DNA of 64,000 nt from Tillus elongatus (taxonomy: Eukaryota > Arthropoda > Insecta > Coleoptera > Cleridae): assembly GCA_964006375.1 (NCBI GenBank), contig OZ023269.1, forward strand, positions 127,085,723 through 127,149,722, written 5' to 3'. Under the pieces are notes generated by a model. It was not told the origin of the DNA and ran no database searches. It saw only the letters and a list, made by a program, of their open reading frames with translations. This document shows, one piece after another, positions 47,341 through 59,050 of the stretch; positions within the stretch are counted from its first letter, which is position 1, and each line of letters begins with the position of its first letter. Both the position numbers and the translations under genes were made by a program.

Positions 47341-48179
47341 CAAAAAAAAAAGTGAGAAAGAAACCAAATCTAGGAAAAATTGCTGTTTTAATGAAAATTT
47401 GTGGAGAAAAGTTATATATTATTCCATATAGTGATTTACTTGTAGTATAAGAAATATAACAATATTCCAGTAATATTATTATATGAAAATAAGCTGAATT
47501 GATCAAATTTGACGTTCAGCTGTTGCAAACATTTGTTGTTACGTGACTCGCGGACATTAAACTAAAACAAGCGAGGCTTGATTTATCTTTGACATTTATT
47601 ATATAAAGTTGTCAATTTCACAGTAATGCTGTATAATAATGTGAGACAGAACCATTGTTTTATTTCCAGCAAATACCCCTCCGATATAGGAGTTATTAAT
47701 ATTGTATTACTTCATGTATATTTAAAAGTTTACTTTTGAATTTAAAGAGCGCAATTAGATGTACAAAATATTTGAATCAACTATTTAAAAATGTATCTTG
47801 AAACGAATACATTTTACATACATACACACAAACCGTTACGTGGAAAGTTAATTGACAACCCTGAAAGATCTGATAATTGAATACGCAAAAGAAGCATATG
47901 GTGGAGCAAAAATAGAATAAGAGTGATGGGTGGCGAATTGAAAAAGTAACGAAATCTGTGCATGATAAAAATAAGCATATAGAAGAATGGTAAATGCCAA
48001 AAGATGTTCAGAAGAAAGAGAAACACCTGGTTGAGGACAGAAAATAGAGGAGTGAGTGCAAACAAAGTGTGACACTAAGCGATAATGGGAAGTGGAAGTT
48101 GCTGATAAAGTATAGAATGATTCTGAAGAGAACAAGAAGAACTGTTTTGGAAGTGGATAAAAAGGCAAGACAACTCAGA
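47341..48179. other. No gene seen
   Basis: Mostly AT-rich; the last 200 bases may hold the upstream part of the RTE-like relic (WKWIKRQDNSEEIK near 48135-48190), which is weak. Confidence 0.4.
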
Positions 48180-48542
48180 AGAAATAAAATAATATGGTTG
48201 GGCTGGCAACATAGTATAGCGACATTGTGTGGGACGAGGAGGGTGTGAAAGAAAAAGAATATTTTAAGAAACTATATGAAAGCAATAGGAATCATCAAAA
48301 ATGCTAAAATGGAAAGAAAGTACACTGCACGAATGTAGGCCTGGAAAAAGCGTATGACACTGCAGAAAGGCCAAAGCAGTGGAGTATTGGTGGCTAATCG
48401 ATAACTGGCTATTTCGACCTAGTAAATCGATTTATGATGGCAGTAGAGCATGTGTGAGAACTGATGTAAAGCTGTGACTGTTTTAGAATTGAACAGGGTG
48501 TCAAACAAGATGTGTGATGTCCCCATGGTTATTCAACATATT

Positions 48543-48896
48543 AGAGCCTCGATGGTTCAGTGGTAAGAACGTGTGCCTCTGAACCGAAGGGTACTGGGTT
48601 CGATCCCAGAGTTCTCCGGTCACTTTTTCAGTACATATTGTACAATTAAGATCAACCGAGGCTGTAGCCCTGTATTTGAGAAAGTTGAATGTCTGCACGT
48701 TTCGCCCTCCGGAGGGGGCGTAAAACTTTCGGTCCTGTGTCCATGCGATGACGAGCACGTTAAAGATCCCTACACTCCTTACATAAGGGCGAGGGTTCGG
48801 CAAAATTTCCAGGATAGTGAGGTGCAACTGATCTCTGACGTCGATGACTGGCCATAGTAGCGGAAATATACCGACGTTAAAGAAACAAAACACACG
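48543..48896 (+). mobile_element. SINE-A, full-length, in the RTE-like RT
   Basis: A 354 bp copy flanked by TTATTCAACATATT (48529-48542) and TTATTCAATATATT (48897-48910), a 14 bp duplication with one mismatch. Head GAGCCTCGATGGTTCAGTGG, box B GGTTCGATCCC, body with AAGTTGAATGTCTGCACG and GGCAAAATTTCCAGGATAG, tail GACGTTAAAGAAACAAAACA. One of the best-defined copies, useful for setting family ends. Confidence 0.92.
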
Positions 48897-49631
48897 TTAT
48901 TCAATATATTCATGGACAAATGTATAAGTGAAGTCTGCTTGGGGACAAGGCATAAAAATTAATGTTGCTAAGGTGAAAATGTTACTATACGCTGATGCTG
49001 CACTATTACTTACTGAATCTAAAGCAGAGATGAAGCGGGTAAATGTAAGTAGAAAGATGCTGGGAGGTATGAACACTGTAGCTAGAAGTGAATGTATATA
49101 TAAAGTGACCAAAGTCGCTGTACGTAACAGCGTACTTGTCCCAACTGTGTCAGTGGCGGGGGTCATGGTGCTCATGGATTCCCCCTCAGAGTGCGGAAGA
49201 TCAGAAAGTTCTACGCGACCGTAAAACGATATACATGCAACTAGAGCTGAATCTAAACTTACATTTCAGGGAGGGGAAGTTCTGGGAAGCCTAGACCCAA
49301 GAAATGTAACTCATAGGTGCTATAAATCAGCAACTTATAAAGATTATTTGAGGGATCGGTTCAGGTTCGTCATTTTACATCTAAAATGTTATTTGGGCAC
49401 ACATTAAAAAGTATATGAGGATCGAATTTCGAGAAGCCTGCTACATGGCACCGCTTAGCACTTAGGATGGTGATGCTGGAGGTAAATCAACACATATGAG
49501 CATGCACCTCCACAAGGAACGGGTAAAACAAGAAGGGATAAAGTTTGAAATGACAGGTTTCTGAACGAATATAATGTGGACAAATATACTGAAAGCAAAG
49601 ATGAGATCAGTGCACTTAGACTGTTTGGGCA

Positions 49632-49834
49632 GCGCCGCCGTGGCCGTGTTGGAAAGTCGACTAAAACTTCCCAATTCGGACTCTGAGGGCGACGGTTCGA
49701 GACTCACCGGCATCGAATGATTTTTCAAATCACTTCTGTCGTTGAGATCAAGCTTAAGGTGGAGGGTAGGTTAGTTTAGATGAGCAAAAAGGGTCAACAT
49801 TAGCCTAATTGCCAGTAAGCATCTTACCTTTACC
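49632..49834 (+). mobile_element. SINE-B, second tRNA-derived SINE family
   Basis: A 203 bp insertion with a head reading GCCGCCGTGGCCGTGTTGG (box A-like) and GACGGTTCGAGACTC (box B), then an unrelated body ending AGTAAGCATCTTACCTTTAC. Flanks TAGACTGTTTGGGCA (49617-49631) and TAGACGGTTGGGCA (49835-49848) are an imperfect duplication. Removing it joins RLFG to HLERM in the RTE-like frame. Confidence 0.8.
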
Positions 49835-50060
49835 TAGACGGTTGGGCACCTGGAACGAATGCATAATACTAGAATGGCAAGCTGAATTTATAGAGGATGG
49901 TTTGATTTATGGTAAGAGTGGTTGTTGAAGACCCAGGAAAGCTTAGTCGGTTGTTGTGGGCGATGTATTAAAAAATGGCTGAATGAAAGAAGCGAAAATA
50001 GCATGTCACGGCAGAAATGCATGGAGAAATGTTGTTAGAAAATAGCAGACCTACTTTGTC

Positions 50061-50940
50061 GTGTCTCTATCCCTTGATGGGAATGACGTGACTGGTAGTA
50101 CTAGTAGTACTACTATTTAAAAAAGAGAATGAGGTCCTTGTATGGTCTGCAACTAAAACAGATGCTTATTATTTACAGTTAGAGGCATGCAGTAACCTAT
50201 ACCCTATACACTTAATATACATGGCAAATGCGATATTAGAAACAAAATATAAATTAATATTATACTATTTAAGGTAATTTGATGTAATTTATATAAAAGG
50301 TCAGCATAATCTTGCAACTGCTGTGTAATTCTTAATGATGCCAAATAATAAAAAGACCTAAGTAATAAGTATGCATCTGGCGCTTTATGAAACTTTCTAA
50401 ATTTAACATATAATCATTAATTTTATAATAATAGCTATACGGCATAGCTAATTGAAATGTAAAATAATTGAAATGTCTCTCAAATTAAAAGATCTTTAAT
50501 ATTTCTCTAGTATATTATTTGCTTTAATAAGCATGAATTTTCTCTTCATAATTATCATCAATAAAAATATTCAATATCTCTATAAACAGTATACAGATGT
50601 TGGTTAGGGATTCTTGTTTTATTTCTGGGTTACATATTGTTTACTAATTATAAGTATACATTGATTGTAATCGCTGTAATTTGGTTGTCATTTTTTACTA
50701 AATATGGATCAAAATACTTTCCCTTAGGGTTGAAAAATATACCTACTTTTGTACATTTCTTATACATCTTGAAATCCACCAGCCTCTTCTATTTATTTCT
50801 CCTAATTCAAATTTTTCAGCTAAAATGGAAAGTGCTGTATACCCAGATTAGATTTATTCTTCAGGAAAAGATTATTACAATTACTTTTTATGAAGATCAA
50901 CAACTTGTGTTAAAATTTTGTTATTAATTTCGTTTTGAAC
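50061..50940. other. No gene seen
   Basis: AT-rich DNA. The frame at 50637-50927 is hydrophobic by composition only. Confidence 0.5.
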
Positions 50941-51360
50941 TTTGCCATCATCATACCAGGATTTCTATAAGTGAAGCTTATGATTTATTAATTAGGTTTT
51001 TTCAGGTGATGTCTAGAGCAGTGGCTTCTTTTCGTCTTATTAATTCGTTAACTGATTCTTAGATCCATCATCCTCAGGTTTTAACTAAAGGACATTTTGT
51101 TGGTTTCCGTAATCTGGTAGATCCAACTCCAATTTCATTTTACGGGGTGCTTTGCCATCATCACCATGGTATCTTTGACATCTATGAGTGAAGCTTATAA
51201 TTTATGGATGTAGTTTCTTTATAGGTTACGTCTGGAACAGTTACTTCTTGTCATTTTGTTAATTCTGTCGCCCGTTCTTAGATCTTTCGTCCTCGGCCAT
51301 CTCGGCCCTTTTAAGAACATTTTGTTGGTTTCCGTAGAATCTGGTAGATCCAGCTCCATT
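50941..51360. repeat. Tandem duplication, period 210
   Basis: TTTGCCATCATC starts at 50941 and 51151. Both units carry GTGAAGCTTAT, TTCTTAGATC, ACATTTTGTTGGTTTCCGTA and TCTGGTAGATCCA. Units differ at many sites, so it is old. Confidence 0.85.
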
Positions 51361-52089
51361 CTTTTGTGTTGCGGGTATTTGATGCAGTAGTCTTATAGGT
51401 AGTTCCAAATTGAAAACTATTGCTTTGAATCATCGTATCCCCTTGATTCAGCAGAATTTATTTCATGTTTCTTAAACCTAAAAATTAATCTCTTTATTAG
51501 CAAACGGGGGGGAACAACTTGGTCAAAAATTGCTTCAATTTTTTCAAATCCTAGAGTGTTACTCAAAACCTACGCCTTCTACATCTTCACAGGATATATC
51601 CAGACCTGCTGGTCTTCTTACGGGTGTCCTTGATTTTCTTTTTGGGTGTGTTCTCTTTAATCGTCTAGGTAGTTTTAAATAAGAGTTGTTCTCTAGGATT
51701 TACGTTGAAGCTGAAAGACCTAGTTTCATGTTCTTTTTTTAATCCGGTGTTTGGTAATAGTAGCATCTTTAGTTCTCACCAATTATCATTGAAATCCACT
51801 TTTATCTGTGTACTATGTCCTGTTGACATTAGTGAATTGGATTTCTTAATATATGTAAACATCTTCCATGTTAAGCAACCTTCCATCAAAAACCTTCCGC
51901 TGAAATTATTTGCTGAATTTCTATAACACCACTTTGGGAGACCTGAAAAATGTTATAAATTTGTATATCAGTGTTAAAGCAATGGTATTAGTAAATGATT
52001 TAAAACAGAGGTAACAACATGGAAGAAGATGAAGATAGACATTTTTTTTTTCGGAAAACGTTTGTATCCCCAAAAATAAGAAAACTATA
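51361..52089. other. No gene seen
   Basis: AT-rich spacer. Confidence 0.45.
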
Positions 52090-52230
52090 TACCAAATGTC
52101 ACATCTCAAAGATAAAGGAAAAACAGTTATAGGCGTTTGGATGTAAAAGAAAATCAGTCTTTGAAGTATGTTTATGAAATTTCGCTATCATAAAGCACAT
52201 GCTGCATCCAGACTTTTTTTAGTGTGTTAG
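52090..52230. repeat. Family X end fragment
   Basis: Has GAAATTTCGCTATCATAAAG and CATGCTGCATCCAGACTTTT, the mutated end motif. Confidence 0.6.
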
Positions 52231-53216
52231 TTTTGTTGTGGTTTAGTATATTTTCTAAAAGTTTGTAAATTCATTTGACACGTCATGCATATATTTGTAC
52301 ATGCATGGCTAAATAAGAAATAAAAATATAATAATAATAATAATAATGGAAACAAATTACTGGGTATAATAAAATAAACAAAATTAACAGCTGATAACAC
52401 TGGAATGTTAATTGATTCTAAACTAAAAACTTATCTTATTCTCAGAGGAAAATTTGGATATCTGCGCTTTTTCCTTCGCTAGTTCCATAGTCGTTGATCC
52501 TCGGCAACTGTTTCACTGCGTTTTATACTCTTGATATTGTATCGTTTTAACCAATTTTATTGAATGGTAAGTGCAAACAATAGTTTTGCTAATAATTGCT
52601 CACTTGTGGGAAAACTTTACTAAACGTCTTTCCTCTCGAGCAAGTTTGCAATGCTGGCGGATATTCTTCCAAAAGTCTGCTAAGTTTCTGAAATTAAAAA
52701 AGTATATATTTCTTTGAGGCACATGTATTAAGGCATAGGTTATGCTCTTTTTAAACTTCCGAGCAAAAATAAATATAAAAGGCGGCTAGAACATAGCCGT
52801 CTACGAAATATACTAGCCTATGTTATAGTAATCTTTTCAATACAAGCAACTTTCTAGCCACTTGAAGCGTGAATATCCCGAAACTTGTGTGGTTTCTCGT
52901 TGCCAAACAAGTACACCTTTTTACTATAAAAATAATCAGCTATTTAAAATTGCGATAGGAATCTGCATGAAAAGTTACGATGAACAATTTTTATTCAAAA
53001 GGGCGTAGCCAACTATTAGCAACCTGAAAGTTAAGTTCCTATTCGGATTTCTCACCACTAAAAACCCCGTATTCCGATCTTTTTTGTCATTTTCGCTAAA
53101 CTGTTCAAATAATGAAATAAATGTTAAATTGAAAATCAATCCTAAATAGCCTATATCTCTTACACGACCAATATATTGATGTATATTTGGATAATGCTCA
53201 TTATTTTCATGTCTAA
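52231..53216. other. No gene seen
   Basis: AT-rich spacer with a short (AAT)n at 52329-52346. Confidence 0.5.
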
Positions 53217-53233
53217 AATCTATAATTTCTATA

Positions 53234-53999
53234 ATTAAGATCCTCGGTAGTTCAGTGGTAGGAACGTGAGCCTCTGAACCGAAGGATACTAGGTTATTTA
53301 TTCTTCCACTTTTTAAGTACATACTGCAACATTAACATCAACCGAGGGGTCGAGGAGTCGTGGGCGAAAGGACTCCAGGGGGCAAGTTGAGGAAGTGGAA
53401 ACAACAACATAAGCTTTGGATGAAGCTTTCTCCAAGACCATGCGCTGTGAAGAGCCGCATCCTGCACGAGGTGACCCTGCTGATAACTAAACATGACTGA
53501 TCTAGACGTGGAGGTCGAAATAAACTCCGCAAACTACGGTGTCACGTGACCCGTGCCTAGAGATGGATAGCACCAAGGTGATGGTGTCGTGAACGGAACC
53601 ACTGGAGTACCGGGCAACCCTCCAGAGTAACCCGCCTTGCACCAAACAGGGGGTTCTGATGGTGTGGACAGTATTTTCCCCATTCTGGTGGAAACAATAT
53701 GAAGAACATAAATATAAATAAAAACAAAACCAATGAGAAAAAAAAACATCAACCGAGTTTGTGGCATTGTATTTGAGCAAGTTGAATGTCTGCACGTTCC
53801 GCCATTCTGAGGGGGGCGTGAAGCCGCCGGTTCCGTGCCCATGCGATATTGGGCACGTTAAATATCGCTACCCTCCTTAAAGAAAGGCTGGGGTTCGGCA
53901 AAATTTCCAGGATAGTGAGGTGAAACTGCTCCCTGGCGTCGGTGATTGGCCATAGTCGCGGAAATAGACGACGTTAAAGAACCAAAAACACACAGACAG
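53234..53999 (+). mobile_element. SINE-A interrupted by another retroposon
   Basis: Head GATCCTCGGTAGTTCAGTGG at 53239 and body to 53346, then body again from 53745 (GTATTTGAGCAAGTTGAATG) to the tail GACGTTAAAGAACCAAAAAC. Flanks AATCTATAATTTCTATA (53217-53233) and AATCTATAATTACTATA (54000-54016) are a 17 bp duplication with one mismatch. Confidence 0.85.
53347..53744 (+). mobile_element. Unidentified A-tailed retroposon nested in SINE-A
   Basis: A 398 bp insertion flanked by the perfect 13 bp duplication AACATCAACCGAG (53334-53346, 53745-53757), ending in an A run. It is GC-richer than its surroundings, with GGTCGAGGAGTCGTGGGCG at the start and GCACCAAACAGGGGGTTCTG in the middle. No frame resembles RT. 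It may be a SINE, a LINE deletion derivative or a processed transcript; the duplication and A tail show it arrived by reverse transcription. Confidence 0.8.
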
Positions 54000-54016
54000 A
54001 ATCTATAATTACTATA

Positions 54017-54899
54017 GCCTCATCAATAGTACCACCGTGTATAGATAAAAGTTGACGTGATTTGAAAAACCTTTTATAAGGAAAATAATTCATTCTTTAA
54101 AAATGCGTAAAACGCGAGTTAACAAAAAAGTAACTTTCTTTAACGGATTGCATTTTAATAAGCCACAAATACATTTGCAATTTATCTCGGTTGAAATAGT
54201 TTTATGAACCTAACAAGGTTATAGAACACATAAATCAATTACATAAGGAAACCCCATTTCAACAACAGTAGTACAGACCGTAGAAAAAAGAAGAATAATG
54301 TTCTGACAGTTTGCAAGGAATATCTCGCTTGAATATCAGAACATTAAGGAAAGATTTAGACGCCATTTCAAACCTCCTACAACTTTTAACCTTCTATTAT
54401 GTTTACCTAAATCATCTCAAGTCTGTAGATATCACTTTTAAATTATCCTAGAAACTTTGATTTATTAATGTACTCACAAACTTCTCAATCTCTGAATCGC
54501 ATTTCAACTAATAACGAATTCACTATTGAAAATCTATCGATACGTGTTTTTCTCGCCTTTGTTTTATGTGAAACGATGCTGGTCTACCAATAAAGTTTCA
54601 TTTTTTCAAAATATATAACAAAACAGTATGCTCCCTATTTTTATTATTCTTTAAAACTGATACATCTTCCTCAACTTTCCATTAATGAAGCCAGCTTTTT
54701 CACTAATTTAGATGATAAAAATAAAGGGGGTGGTCCTTTAACACTTTACGCTTTATACTTTAGTGATGACAACTCCTCTTCAAATACTTCATGTTTCGAT
54801 TTTCGGCATCCTCAATTTTCTGTAAATAGAGATAATATTATCAACAAAATAAAAATATATAAGCACACAATAGAATAAAAAATTGTGATTTTAAAATGT
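54017..54899. other. No gene seen
   Basis: AT-rich spacer. Confidence 0.5.
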
Positions 54900-55213
54900 T
54901 TTAACGTCGGTCAATTTCCGCAAGTATAACTAACCAGCAGTTTCACCTCACTATCGTGGAAATTTTGCCGAACCCCATCCTTTATGTAAGATAGCGATGT
55001 TTAACGTGCCCAAGATAGCATGGTACATGGGACAGACGCTTGACTGCGAAGGGACGGAACGAGCGGACATTCAACTTTCAAGATAATGCCACAACTTCAA
55101 TTGATGCTAATTTTACAGTTGTACTGAAAAGAAAATGACGCTACCACTGGAAATCGAACCCAGGACCTTTGGTTTCAGAGGCACACGTTCTTACCACTGA
55201 TCCACCGAGGCTG
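54900..55213 (-). mobile_element. SINE-A, full-length (minus)
   Basis: Plus strand starts TTAACGTCGGTCAATTTCCG (tail side) and ends TTACCACTGATCCACCGAGG (head side), with AAATCGAACCCAGGACC in the box B position. It has several internal deletions. No clear duplication. Confidence 0.8.
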
Positions 55214-55309
55214 TTAAAACAATATAATAAGGCATATTTATTTAGTAAACATTTACGGTGATACTGAAATACTAACATTTTATTTAAAAAAAACTGTGGC
55301 ACTAACTTT

Positions 55310-55690
55310 GAAATTAAACTGTTTGGGCTTATAACGTACCCTGAATTTTACAAAATAGGTTTATTTTGTAAAATTTAGGTTATTCTGATGGAACTCGGAA
55401 AGAATCTTTGTTTTATTAATGGTTTGGATGAGTTCGTTAGCCAGGAAAATTGGACAAGGTTTTCCGAGAACATTTTAAGTTTTCTTTCGAAAAACATTTT
55501 TATCTCCGAAAATCACAAAGCTATTTTGATGAAATTTGGTGAATATGTTGTCTTGTGAAAGACCTTACTACATTCCAAAATTCAACTTTTTAGGTTTATA
55601 AAAAATTGAGTTATTTAAATTTGAAGCATTTAATGAAAATTCGCTACCATAACGCATTTGCTGCGTTCCGAACTTTTTATCTTTGATAAT
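55310..55690. repeat. Family X copy
   Basis: CAGGAAAATTGGACAAGG, TATCTCCGAAAATCACAAAG, GCTATTTTGATGAAATTTGG and the end AATTCGCTACCATAACGCAT then TTGCTGCGTTCCG (to 55668). Confidence 0.75.
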
Positions 55691-57611
55691 AAAAATACTG
55701 CAAAATAGAAACATAGAAAGAAGACATTTAACAGTTGGCTGACAAGAGTTCTAAGGAAAAAAATGATCACAATTTAACTCAACTTTGTATATACACGTTT
55801 CAATAATAAATTTGTTTGATAAATTATTCCTTTTAAAAATTGTTATCTTGACTTTCTGTTTCAAATAACACAGTAAGAGACAAGAAGAAATATCATTGTA
55901 TGTTTTAGTTTCTCTACTTACAAAAAGAGGCTAAAGGAACGTTTCCCTTCGATATCGCTCAGTGAAAATGCACTGAAGTGTATTTTCAATATTATTATTT
56001 ACGTCAAAAAGCTTATAGCCTCTAGTTGTTAAAAAAAATGATTTAAAATAAATTCATTCTGTAAATTAATTATATTTAAGGTAATCACCTAACGTTTAGA
56101 AAAGAAAGAGATGCTATCATTTAGATCAGATGATATTGTACTCTTTAGCAGTAGATGGGAATGACCTCCCTGTATGATAACGATTTGTGCATTTTAAAGG
56201 GGCAGACGTTAGCTTCAAAATATCATATTGCAGACAGCTCCATTCGCTAGACATACCACGTGGGCTTTTCCCCTCCTTAATGCTTACATGTACTCGAGCG
56301 AAACCGTTTCGACTCATTTACTGATTAAAACAAAAACGCTGTAGTTTTTGAACCAACTACAACATAGCTTTGATTGATAGAAGACCAGAAGGCAACGATG
56401 CGTGGGGTTGAGAATTGAGTGAGGGGTGGGTATCAGAGGGTAACAGATTGAAATGTAATGTAATGAAAATTTCTTAGTTATTTGCAGGCTATATTTCTTG
56501 GATTTGTTAAGTGCGAATTACGTTACGGACGGAAACGAGGCTTTAGAAGTAGAGAAAAGCTTGGAGGAGACAGCGATGGAGCAAAAGCAACGTACCTACC
56601 TCCAGAAAGATAGAGAGAGTCTCATGGTTGATATCGATTACTTTACGCACCCTAATATCAAGTGTAGCTATTTGTGTTGAGCTTTGTAATTCATGTACCT
56701 TATTTTTCCCACGTGACACCCCCTTATTCGTGACTTGAACTACTTAAAATTGAACAAAAAGCTCTTTCTACCTTATGTTAGACTTGTAATTAATATTGTT
56801 TCTTTTGAATACCTTGATTGCTTTGTGTGCTGAAAGGAAGGGGAACTTAATCCACCACCACTTCTGCACATATTTCACCAAAGGGAGGTTTGATAGTTTT
56901 CTTCCATGTATCTGTCAAAAAGTACATTAAACTTTTACCCGACGCCAGTCCTTTCATCTTTGAACTCTTCAAGTATACACATTTAGCAATGCTTGTCGAA
57001 GTTATTCGAGGATAAAACTTTGATGAGAGAGTAAAGATCAAAAGTTTTATTATAATACAAGTATGATTTAACTACACTTAAAACTTTGCAACTTGGTTAG
57101 AAAATGCATGTGTTGTTTTTAACTGAATGTTGCAAAAACACTGTAATGATGTGCATATTGACATTTTAATAAATGTGCATTTCGTTTCAAGGCATTTTAT
57201 CTCAAGCTATTTAAACCTCAACATGAAGTGTTTCTAAATGTTTTGAAGTTAATGCAAATGACCCAGTCTTTTGGGTCTTCCATTAATCTCGATGCCCGTT
57301 CAATTAACAACAAATCTGGAGATCCAGCAATCCAGAAAATGTGTCTGTCGTTAGTACCTTGTTCATTTCATTGCATCCATATGCGGCCAGGCGTCATTTT
57401 ACTGAAGAATTCAATTTTCCAAGCGTTAGGTGCACTTTTTAGCAAGTTTTTGTAAAAAAAACCTTTGAATTCAACTGAACGTGATTTAGAGGATGAAAAA
57501 TAAGAAAACTTACCCTATAGAAGAAGAAGATATGTTGGATATAATTTTCATTTCTTTCGTCAACATGAAAATAAACAAAGTTTTTCTGTATCAAAACTCA
57601 TTTTCTCTCTA
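55691..57611. other. No gene seen
   Basis: AT-rich DNA of 1.9 kb. Open frames (for example 56498-56680, 57228-57455) are short and show no domain. Confidence 0.5.
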
Positions 57612-57723
57612 TCAGAGGGATAAATAAATTCATCCCTCTGATGACGCTAACTTTGTTAGTGAAACGATCGTCAGCTTTAAAACTGTATTGTGACGAATTA
57701 GGTTCTCCAAATTGTACTTCACA
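57612..57723 (+). mobile_element. PLE terminal repeat with best-preserved hammerhead-like core
   Basis: Reads ATCAGAGGGATAAATAAATT then the core, then AAAACTGTATTGTGACGAAT and CTCCAAATTGTACTT, the same order as the right arm at 32730-32820. It is cut off by the R1-like LINE at 57724. An inverted pair CAGAGGGA / TCCCTCTG flanks the start of the core. Confidence 0.75.
57634..57676 (+). ncRNA. Hammerhead-like ribozyme core, consensus-intact
   Basis: CTGATGA (57638-57644), one unpaired C, stem II GCTAAC/GTTAGT with a TTT loop (57646-57660), GAAAC (57661-57665), GATC, then GTC (57670-57672) as the expected cleavage triplet. Stem III would be only AC/GT around GATC, or a longer stem between two molecules because ACGATCGT is a palindrome. 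Stem I is short (CT/AG next to the core). The extra C after CTGATGA departs from the textbook core. Confidence 0.65.
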
Positions 57724-59050
57724 TAGGTAAGGTTACGTTAAATTGTGAGTAAGCCATAACTATCCCTCCATTGCTATCTTAAGGTCTAATGTGGCTCACG
57801 CCTAATTGCCTTACATTTCGCCCAACAAATCCAGCCTCCTACAGAGGTCAATAATTTTTATAGGCGAAAGTTGACCCAGATCCTCTGGTGCAAGGTGTCT
57901 TGCCAAGCTTTGTCTTGGCAAAGAGCAGGTGTCTTGTCCTGTCCGCAGCCGGACAGGAACATAGCAAGTGCTCTGCTATTTCGTCACTCTCCATACACAG
58001 CCGGCACTCGGTCTCTTGACCGAGACTAATTCGGTGAAGGCCTTAGAGTGTGCTAATCCTGGCAGATATTGCCATTACTGTATTCTCCTTCTATCTGTCC
58101 AGATATTTAAGGTGCGTTTTGCTGTGCATGATGATATCCCCAGGCCAGGTTCTGGTCCGATAAAGTCCTCCTGGGCACCATCCCTGGCAAGCGCGTCGGT
58201 CACTACATTGCCATCAAGGTCTGAGTGGCCCGGGATCCAGACCAGTGACGCCTCATTGCAGCTGCCTAGTTTGTTGACAGTACATTTACAGCCTCATGCC
58301 GTTTTTGAATTACAACGGTAGGAAACAAGTGCCTTTATTTCAGCTTGGCTATCTGAATATATTTTTATCGATTTGTGTGTGCACTGGTTTTGTATAATTT
58401 CCCTTGCACACATCTCGGTGGCATGCACTTCTGCCTGGTGTATGGTTGCATACTTTCCGAGGCTAGTTGATAATCTTGCACCGGTGTTGCCCCCATATGC
58501 CACGGCTCCTGCCTCCTTACTGGTTTTTGAGCCGTCAGTGTACCAGCCTCCCTCTCCAGCCAAATATGAAGAGGTGGAATGTTTAAGAGGACTTCCAGAG
58601 CGGCCGATGGAGCGGTACTTATCGCGCCTGTTATCATTAGACAAGCTTGTCTCTGTAGCTGAGCCAGTTTGGCCCTCGCGATACCATAAAGTACCTTAGG
58701 CTACCAGACTATTGCTCCATAGCTTATCATCGGTCTGATAACGACTACATCGAGCTAGTACATCTGTTGTGGACTTGTTCCCCAGTTCTTTCCACAGATT
58801 CTTCGGCATGTCCACAGGGACCGTTTGGCCCTGCGGACTACATTCTCCAACTGTACGTCCAGTTGAGCTTCTTATCTAGAGTAACCTCCAGATATTTCTC
58901 CTGTTCCATAAATGGAATTGCTTCCCCCATAGGAATAGGTGGTTTTAATTGGTCCAACCTTATTCCTCTGGTAAATGGAACAATACTGGTTTTGCGGGGG
59001 TTCAGACATCTGCTCCCTCCGGTGCAAATCATTCACTACATTTAGTGTCT

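Larger units (their letters stand above)
48180..50060 (+). mobile_element. RTE-like LINE relic carrying two SINE insertions
   Basis: Pieces in order on the plus strand: GLEKAYDT (about 48340, RT block), SIYDGSRACVRTD (about 48430), RCVMSPWLFNI at the first SINE, FMDKCISEVC after it, MLLYADAALLLTESKAEM (48979-49035, the YADD box as YADA), KVTKVAVRNSVLVPT, and DEISALRLFGH...LERMHNTRM around the second SINE, then PRKA and HGRNAWRNVVRK (to about 50042). YADA loses one catalytic aspartate. The order matches the RTE/'craniofacial development protein 2-like' RT group. The part 49230-49550 is unreadable. Confidence 0.72.

Noticed and set aside
47814..48168. Hydrophobic minus-strand frames resembling a membrane protein
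   Set aside because: Two overlapping frames with similar composition, driven by T-rich sequence; no motif or start context.
50637..50927. Small membrane protein of 96 residues
   Set aside because: Hydrophobicity follows from AT-rich codons; it is isolated, with no repeat or conserved motif.
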